In this document: positions 24,409 to 28,617 of the stretch, piece by piece
Layout of the letters: each line of letters opens with the position of its first letter
How positions within the stretch are numbered: position 1 is the stretch's first letter
Assembly: GCA_041753575.1 (NCBI GenBank)
Contig: JBGSUA010000153.1
Span: 1 to 28,617, forward strand
Source of the DNA: CG2-30-51-40 sp041753575
Lineage (GTDB): Bacteria; Desulfobacterota; DSM-4660; Desulfatiglandales; Desulfatiglandaceae
Reading direction: 5' to 3'
Length of the DNA stretch: 28,617 nucleotides
Translations under genes and position numbers: made by a program
The notes under the pieces: model-generated
Seen by the model: only the letters and a program-made list of their open reading frames with translations
Told to the model about the DNA's origin: nothing
Database searches by the model: none

Positions 24409-25017
24409 CTAAACGGTTATTACCTTGTCCGCGAGCTGCATGGCGGTTACGATGTCCAGCATATTGGTTGTCTGTCCCACCTGTTTTTTCTCCAGGAGGC
24501 CGAAATGAGTAAGACACGTCCCGCACACAAGGATTGTTGACTCCTTTTCGAGCCCCGTAAGCACCCCCAGGGCCTCGGAGCCCTCGACCGCAAGGGTCAC
24601 GCCGTTGTTTATAAAAACCAGACGCCACAGTTCCTGGCCCATCTCCTTGAGGGTTGAGAGGAAACTCATAAGCAGTTTTCTCCCGAGTACGTCGTCACCG
24701 TGACCCATGCGGTCGTTTGACACAAGCACGAGGATCTTCCTTGAAGGCTGAGACTCTGATGCGACCTCGCATCCCTTGCCGCCTGTTTCGCCCTCATTTA
24801 CGCCATTCAAGCATGTTCCATCAGGTCCCGGCATCACCGACACCCTGTACTGACGGCTTCCCAGAAAGCGGGATACGTTTTGAACCGCTGCCTCGTTGTC
24901 CACTATAACCTTAAGCTCCGCAGGGGCCTCCTCTTCTATGAGGGTCTTAGTCTTAAGTACAGGTCCCGGGCAAGCAAGCCCTCTGCAGTCAAGCTCCTTA
25001 ACCATATTCTCTCCCAT
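24409..25017 (-). CDS. yedF: selenium-metabolism sulfurtransferase-like protein YedF
   Basis: 202 residues. An N-terminal TusA/SirA-like domain has the CPxP motif (LDCRGLACPGPVLKTK, Cys16). The C-terminal domain is DsrE-like with ILVCGTCLTHFG (Cys165 and Cys168). This two-domain architecture is the YedF family linked to selenium metabolism, thought to handle reactive selenium or sulfur for SelD. ATG 25017 has GAGGAAGAG upstream; an internal ATG at 25005 is possible. It lies 12 bases downstream of selD on the same strand, so they form an operon. The reaction is not established, so the role is inferred from family and context. Confidence 0.9.
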   Translation of the reverse strand: MGENMVKELDCRGLACPGPVLKTKTLIEEEAPAELKVIVDNEAAVQNVSRFLGSRQYRVSVMPGPDGTCLNGVNEGETGGKGCEVASESQPSRKILVLVSNDRMGHGDDVLGRKLLMSFLSTLKEMGQELWRLVFINNGVTLAVEGSEALGVLTGLEKESTILVCGTCLTHFGLLEKKQVGQTTNMLDIVTAMQLADKVITV

Positions 25018-25029
25018 GTCTTCTCTTCC

Positions 25030-26079
25030 TCATTCCACTATAATCTTTTCGATTGAGCCCTCCAGGACCTCTCCCACAACCGCCGCATCTTCTATGCCCG
25101 CGTCCCTCAAAGAATCAACAAGGCCCGAAGCATAGCCCTCCGGCACAGAGATGAGGAGGCCCCCTGATGTCTGGGGATCGAAGAGCACATCAATTAACAC
25201 TGGCTCAACTCCAGGCCTAACCTCCACCATGTTGATCCGGAACTTCTTGTTGTTGTATGCCCCTGCCGGCACAAGTCCCATGGAGGCAAGGGACGTGGTT
25301 TCGGGAAGGACCGGCACCATGCTTGAATATACGCGCACCCCGTAACCTGAGCCCTGGACCATCTCTGCCAGATGACCCAGGAATCCGAACCCTGTGATGT
25401 CCGTGCAGGCATTGACCGGATATCGCTCCATCACTTCCGCCGCTGTTTTATTAAGCTCTGCCATGGAACGAACCGCCCTTTCAATCGCTTCGGGCGAGGC
25501 CAGTCCGCCTTTGATGGCCGTGTTTATTATCCCTGTCCCCAGGGGCTTCGTCAGGACGAGCCGGTCGCCGGGGCGGATGTTTCTCTTAACCAGCACCTTT
25601 GCGGGATGTATGAATCCGGTAACGGAAAGGCCGTATTTGAGTTCGCTGTCTTCTACGGAATGGCCTCCCACGAGCACGACCCTGGCCTCCCTCATCTTGT
25701 CGAGCCCGCCCTCTATGATGCTCCTTAAAACCGATATGTCCATATCCTTGGACGGAAAGGCCACCAAGTTCATGGCGGTCTTTGGTACCCCTCCCATCGC
25801 GTATATATCGCTCAAGGCGTTTGCGGCGGCTATCTGACCAAAGCAGTAAGGGTCGTCCACGATGGGTGTGAAGAAATCAACGGTCTGAATTAGTGCCAAG
25901 TCATCTGATATTTTGTAAACCCCTGCGTCATCCGCCTTGTCAAGCCCCACGATCAGGTTCGGATCCGTTGGAAACTCAATACCGCACAATGCTTTGTCCA
26001 GGTCCCCCGGAGCGAGCTTCGAGGCTCAACCTGCGCCCTTGACCGTTTCCGTGAGTCGTTTTGACTTTTTCTCAACCAT
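25030..26079 (-). CDS. selD: selenophosphate synthase SelD, selenocysteine-containing
   Basis: 349 residues when the in-frame TGA at 26026-26028 is read as selenocysteine. SelD makes selenophosphate from selenide and ATP for selenocysteine and selenouridine synthesis. The N-terminus from ATG 26079 reads KGAGUASKLAPGDL, with Sec18 and Lys21 matching catalytic Cys17 and Lys20 of the Escherichia coli enzyme. Conserved regions follow: DDAGVYKISDDLALIQTVDF, NALSDIYAMGG, VGGHSVED and FDPQTSGGLL. AAGGAAGGG lies 8 bases before ATG 26079. Ending the gene at the first TGA would force a TTG start at 25989 and delete the catalytic loop. Sec-type SelD is known from other anaerobes. Confidence 0.93.
25998..26033 (-). 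promoter_or_regulatory. candidate SECIS region of selD
   Basis: Directly downstream of the UGA (26028-26026 on the minus strand) an imperfect hairpin can form with UCC/GGA around a GGG loop, about 18 bases after the UGA. An outer CAGGU/ACCUG pair (26033-26029 with 26003-25999) also encloses the codon. The position fits bacterial SECIS elements, but the pairing is weak and other folds are possible. The case for selenocysteine in SelD rests more on the protein alignment than on this hairpin. Confidence 0.45.
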
Positions 26080-26137
26080 ATCGTTCGCCCTTCCTTGATC
26101 TGACAGATAAGACACGCTTTGATCCATTGCAAACAGG

Positions 26138-26173
26138 ATTTTCCTATGATAAGAGCATAAACAAAAGGAAAAT
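26138..26173. promoter_or_regulatory. inverted repeat in the selD/dsrE divergent region
   Basis: ATTTTCCT (26138-26145) and AGGAAAAT (26166-26173) are perfect 8-base inverted arms with a 20-base spacer. They lie midway in the 147-base region between the divergent selD and dsrE-like starts. It could be an operator for the nearby LysR regulator, but AT-rich arms of this size also arise by chance. Confidence 0.35.
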
Positions 26174-26226
26174 ACGATAGGCAGCATTCCGACACATGAA
26201 CTCACAGCCTGTCTTGAGGGGAATCT

Positions 26227-26580
26227 ATGAAGATCATTTTCATCATTTCAACGGATGAAAGTGAGACCGTTTACAACGCCATGAGACTTGCCAATGTTGG
26301 CGTCCAACATGGCGACGAGGTAAGCGTCTTTATGCTGGGCAGGGGTGTCCTTTTCGAAAAGAGCTCCCAGGGCTCGGCCTTTGACGTCATGGGTCAGATA
26401 AACAAATATGAAGGCGACTTCTATGTCTGAGGTGTCTGTCTCAAATCCCACGGTCTGGAGGGATCAGGCACATGCCCCATCGGTTGGACGGATGACCTCT
26501 ACGGCCTTGTCAAGGAGGCCGACAAGGTGATTACTTTCTACGGATTCAAGGGCTTTCCCGGTTTGCCTTCAGGGCGGTAG
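26227..26580 (+). CDS. DsrE-family selenoprotein (UxxC)
   Basis: 117 residues when the TGA at 26428-26430 is read as selenocysteine (Sec68); the frame then continues to TAG 26578-26580. The N-terminal half (MKIIFIISTDESETVYNAMR, then VSVFMLGRGVLFEK) is the DsrE/DsrF-like fold. At the TGA the protein reads DFYVUGVCLKSHGLEGSGTC. In Cys relatives this is YVCGTCLKSRG, so Sec replaces the first Cys of a CxxC redox pair. The remainder (DDLYGLVKEADKVITFYGF) matches the family's C-terminus, so translation clearly continues. GAGGGG precedes ATG 26227. DsrE-like selenoproteins are known in environmental and deltaproteobacterial data. Its role in sulfur or selenium trafficking is inferred. The 3' end overlaps lysR by 35 bases, convergently. 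Confidence 0.9.
26432..26471 (+). promoter_or_regulatory. SECIS element of the DsrE-family selenoprotein
   Basis: One base after the UGA a stem-loop forms. GTGTCTG (26432-26438) pairs with CAGGCAC (26465-26471), 7 bp including one G-U. A six-base bulge follows on the 5' side. Then ATCCC (26445-26449) pairs with GGGAT (26460-26464), leaving the loop ACGGTCTGGA. The GGTCT in the loop starts 22 bases from the UGA and resembles the GGUCU loop of the Escherichia coli fdhF SECIS bound by SelB. This structure is strong support for UGA recoding. Confidence 0.82.
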
Positions 26581-27502
26581 AGAGGAGGAAGTCCCACAGG
26601 GCAGAACAGGGCGGAGATGCTATCCTCCGCTTGTCGCGTACAAGGTAGAAGCTCCTGAACAAGGGCATGCCTTTTATGCGAAGGGTTGAGATTATGCCGG
26701 CCTTCTTCTCCGTCTCAACGGCCCTCATGGAGAGGATGGAGATGCCAAGCCCGCCCTTGACGCCTTCCTTTACTGCCGTGGAGGAGCCCAGAACCGCGCA
26801 GGCATTGAGATCCTCGGTTCCCTTCAGTCCTGCCCCCCGAAGATAATTGTCTATGATCCTGAAGGTTCCTGATCCATTCTCCCTCATTATGAAGGCCTCC
26901 TTAAGGAGATCGTTAACCTCTATCTCTTTTCTTGCCGAAAATGCGTGGCCCTTTGGGACAATGACCACCAGTTCATCCTGCCAGAGTTCTCGCACCAGGA
27001 GCTGACGCACGGTGCTCTTGGAACCTATGACGGCGATCTCAAGCTCTCCTTCAGCCACCCTCTGCTCGATCCTGCTTGTGTCGGCTATCTCCAGGGTGAC
27101 ATGCAGGGACGGGTGCCTGCTTCGAAACTCACCCAATACCCTCGGAAGAATATACTCGCCCGGGATGGTGCTCCCTCCCATGCGGACAGCTCCGCCCTTA
27201 AGCCCCAGGAATCCCTGCATCTCTAACCTGGCAGTATCTTTCATCTCCAGGAGCAGCATAGCGTGTTTGTAAAGAAGTTCTCCTGCCTTTGTGGGCACCA
27301 CCTTGCGGCCCAGTCTGTCCAGGAGCCTAGTGCCCACCATCGCCTCCAAGGTTGCGATCCTTTCGCTGACGGATGCCTGGGCCAGAAAGACCGCCTGCGA
27401 TGCCTTGGAAAAACTCCCCAGCTCCACCACCCTGATGAAGATCTCAAGCTGTCTTAAGTCGAAATCAACCGTCGGAACCTGTTCTCTTCTACCGCTTCTC
27501 AT
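26546..27502 (-). CDS. LysR-family regulator, CysB-like, selenium-associated
   Basis: 318 residues. The winged helix at about residues 15-75 has LRQLEIFIRVVELGSFSKAS and RLLDRLGRKVVPTKAGELLY. The effector domain opens with GGSTIPGEYILPRVLGEFRS, a phrase shared by CysB/CysJ-like and selenium-associated LysR regulators. Its position beside selD, yedF and the selenoprotein gene points to control of selenium or sulfur metabolism genes. ATG 27502 has AAGGA 8 bases upstream. A sigma-70-like promoter lies at 27642-27671. Its 3' end runs into the convergent dsrE-like gene. The effector molecule is unknown. Confidence 0.9.
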   Translation of the reverse strand: MRSGRREQVPTVDFDLRQLEIFIRVVELGSFSKASQAVFLAQASVSERIATLEAMVGTRLLDRLGRKVVPTKAGELLYKHAMLLLEMKDTARLEMQGFLGLKGGAVRMGGSTIPGEYILPRVLGEFRSRHPSLHVTLEIADTSRIEQRVAEGELEIAVIGSKSTVRQLLVRELWQDELVVIVPKGHAFSARKEIEVNDLLKEAFIMRENGSGTFRIIDNYLRGAGLKGTEDLNACAVLGSSTAVKEGVKGGLGISILSMRAVETEKKAGIISTLRIKGMPLFRSFYLVRDKRRIASPPCSALWDFLLSTALKANRESP

Positions 27503-27641
27503 GAAGTTAGTCCTTGAAACCTATCTCTTTGAAAGCCCATTCCATTATTACCTCTGGCAGTCTTTGTGCAAGCTGACTGGTTTATTTCAGCAATTTTCCT
27601 GATACAGCTATCGAGACGGCCGGAAAAGAGCCTCAATTAAT

Positions 27642-27671
27642 ATGATAGCCGCGCATCCCCTTCTGAGTCAA
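27642..27671 (-). promoter_or_regulatory. sigma-70-type promoter for lysR
   Basis: On the minus strand TTGACT (27671-27666) and TATCAT (27647-27642) are separated by 18 bases, each one mismatch from the -35 and -10 consensus. The start site would be near 27635, giving a leader of about 130 bases before the lysR ATG. No better promoter was seen closer to the gene. Confidence 0.55.
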
Positions 27672-27679
27672 GCAAGAGG

Positions 27680-27880
27680 CGGATCTTCCCAGGTCTCCGT
27701 CAAAGTCAGACCGTAAGGCCGAGGAAGCCTAGGCCCCCAGTTCAGAGCCTGGAGCAAGCCCGCAAGGCGGGAGGGATAAGCCGTGGGTCATCGTGCTTTT
27801 GCCGGCTGAGGCAGATGGCACTCTCCCCCCTGAAGGGCCGGTTGCCGGAACCAGCGCTCCTCATGCCGTGGCTTTTATTT
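27680..27880. other. GC-rich intergenic block with many potential hairpins
   Basis: No open reading frame of convincing coding character lies in the 583-base gap between lysR and the last gene. This part is much more GC-rich than the AT-rich 27880-28040 stretch that follows. It can form GGTCT/AGACC, CCCGC/GCGGG with an AAG loop, GTGC/GCAC enclosing GCC/GGC, CCC/GGG with a TGAA loop and CCGG/CCGG. This suggests a structured RNA or leader, but strand and class are unknown. I could not match it to tRNA-Sec, a cobalamin riboswitch, RNase P or tmRNA. Confidence 0.35.
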
Positions 27881-27920
27881 TACCTGCAATCACATCAAGT
27901 TAACCTTTATCAATCTCTTT

Positions 27921-27935
27921 TTTACATGGTGTAAA
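27921..27935. promoter_or_regulatory. inverted repeat, possible enhancer site for the sigma-54 promoter
   Basis: TTTACA-TGG-TGTAAA is a perfect 6-base inverted repeat about 107 bases upstream of the -24 element at 28042. That is the usual distance for activator sites of sigma-54 promoters. Two TAATATTA palindromes, at 27979-27986 and 27994-28001, lie between it and the promoter in AT-rich DNA that may bend. The binding protein is unknown. Confidence 0.45.
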
Positions 27936-28041
27936 GAAGACTGACATCTCTTTGAAGTTTATTTCAGTACCCATTTCATAATATTACTAAATTTAATATT
28001 AAAATCATATTGATATCCCAATTTCTCCGGGAAAGGCTCTT

Positions 28042-28057
28042 TGGCACGGAGGTTGCC
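28042..28057 (+). promoter_or_regulatory. consensus sigma-54 promoter
   Basis: TGGCACG, four bases, TTGCC matches the sigma-54 -24/-12 consensus at all conserved positions with correct spacing. A start near 28068 would leave about 18 bases before the sensor gene ATG at 28086, just enough to include its GAGGAGG ribosome binding site. Expression should need an ATP-driven enhancer-binding activator. Confidence 0.9.
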
Positions 28058-28085
28058 ATGCTAATAGATCTGAGGAGGAAGCGAT

Positions 28086-28617
28086 ATGGAGGAAGACAAA
28101 CGGCAAAGACACACCGGCCTCAAAAGAATGATCTTCATCAGCATGATACCGGTCCCCATTGCCCTTTTTGTTATTGTCCTGGGAATCGGATACTACTACT
28201 TCACCACATCCCTTGAGACCAACACCATTTCTAGCATGAAGCGGATCGTGGAAGACCATCGCGAGATGATAGACGCCTATCTTCGGGAACGAAGGGCAAA
28301 CCTGGATTTCGTTATTCAATCATATAGTTTTGAGACTCTTGCTGATCCTTTGAAGATGCAGTCGTTGCTGGCAAATCTTCAGAAGGAATCTCACGCGTTC
28401 GTGGATCTTGGGGTTTTTAATGAGGATGGCATTCATGTTGCCTACCAGGGTCCTTATAAACTGGTGGGCCGGGACTATGGAAAAGAGGAATGGTTCCAGG
28501 AAGTGCTCAAGCGGGGTTCGTATGTCAGCGATGTATTTCTGGGATACCGCAAGGTCCCCCACTTTGTAATTGCCATTGCCAGCGAAGAGGCCGGCAGGCC
28601 CTGGGTGATCCGCGCCA
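28086..28617 (+). CDS. membrane Cache-domain sensor protein, probably histidine kinase (3' truncated by window)
   Basis: 177 codons are present, open to the window end. GAGGAGG lies seven bases before ATG 28086. Residues 15-40 form a membrane helix (MIFISMIPVPIALFVIVLGI and onward). An extracytoplasmic Cache-type domain follows, with VEDHREMIDAYLRERRANLD, then VDLGVFNEDGIHVAYQGPY, GKEEWFQEVLKRG and YVSDVFLGYRKVPHFVIAIA. This layout is typical of Cache-containing sensor histidine kinases in sulfate-reducing and related bacteria. The kinase part is beyond the window, so a diguanylate cyclase or chemoreceptor cannot be excluded. It is controlled by a sigma-54 promoter at 28042. Confidence 0.8.
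   Translation, partial: MEEDKRQRHTGLKRMIFISMIPVPIALFVIVLGIGYYYFTTSLETNTISSMKRIVEDHREMIDAYLRERRANLDFVIQSYSFETLADPLKMQSLLANLQKESHAFVDLGVFNEDGIHVAYQGPYKLVGRDYGKEEWFQEVLKRGSYVSDVFLGYRKVPHFVIAIASEEAGRPWVIRA

Noticed and set aside
25987..25989. TTG at 25989 as the start of selD
   Set aside because: It removes the catalytic loop and has no ribosome binding site, whereas ATG 26079 has a strong one and restores the family N-terminus through a Sec codon.
27680..27880. tRNA-Sec or cobalamin riboswitch in the structured intergenic block
   Set aside because: No TTCAAA-type anticodon arm or T-loop is present. A CAGGTCTCC stretch resembles part of a cobalamin riboswitch on the minus strand, but the other conserved boxes and their order are missing.
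1..28617. Insertion sequences, CRISPR arrays, integrase genes or phage genes
   Set aside because: None were seen; no transposase-like proteins, terminal repeats or regular repeat-spacer patterns were found by reading.

Overview
The window reads as a chromosomal motility and chemotaxis locus followed by a small selenium-metabolism locus. It most likely comes from a Gram-negative, flagellated, anaerobic member of the former Deltaproteobacteria (Desulfobacterota). P-ring and L-ring genes (flgI, flgH) show an outer membrane. The gene order fliA - small ORF - DUF2802-like - flgF - flgG - flgA - flgH - flgI - flgJ - flgM - flgN - flgK - flgL, sigma-54 promoter sequences, HAMP-poor chemoreceptor architecture and selenoprotein genes all fit that group. 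The lineage is inferred from layout and protein style, not from a marker gene.

Region 1 (1-6895): the window opens inside the end of fliA (sigma-28). A small coupled ORF and a DUF2802-like membrane protein follow. Next comes a tight rod/ring operon (flgF, flgG, flgA, flgH, flgI, flgJ), then flgM (anti-sigma-28) and flgN (hook-junction chaperone). A near-consensus sigma-28 promoter lies inside the 3' end of flgJ and points at flgM.

Region 2 (6960-13658): a compact chemotaxis operon, cheA-cheR-cheD-HDOD-cheY-cheX-cheB, with several overlapping genes, sits between flgN and flgK. Region 3 (13665-18157): flgK and flgL are followed by a secreted triple-repeat protein, a second CheD-like protein whose catalytic Cys is Ser, a four-Cys mini-protein and a YcgR-like PilZ protein.

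Region 4 (18288-24195): signalling genes. These are a degenerate histidine kinase fused to a receiver, a methyl-accepting chemotaxis gene broken by at least eight lesions, cheW, and an intact soluble histidine kinase whose receiver domain is encoded in a different, overlapping frame.

Region 5 (24409-27502): a selenium cluster. selD and yedF run on the minus strand, a DsrE-family gene runs on plus, and a CysB-like LysR regulator runs on minus. Both selD and the dsrE-like gene contain an in-frame UGA exactly where the family has its redox/catalytic Cys, so both are best read as selenoproteins. The dsrE UGA is followed by a convincing SECIS-like hairpin. A conventional gene caller would truncate both.

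Region 6 (27503-28617): a 583-base intergenic stretch holds a lysR promoter, a GC-rich block able to form many hairpins (unidentified), an inverted repeat and a consensus-quality sigma-54 promoter. That promoter drives a membrane Cache-domain sensor protein that runs off the window end.

The selenoprotein pair is the most notable content. The Ser-substituted CheD paralogue, the decayed chemoreceptor, the split kinase and the unidentified structured intergenic block are the next items to examine.
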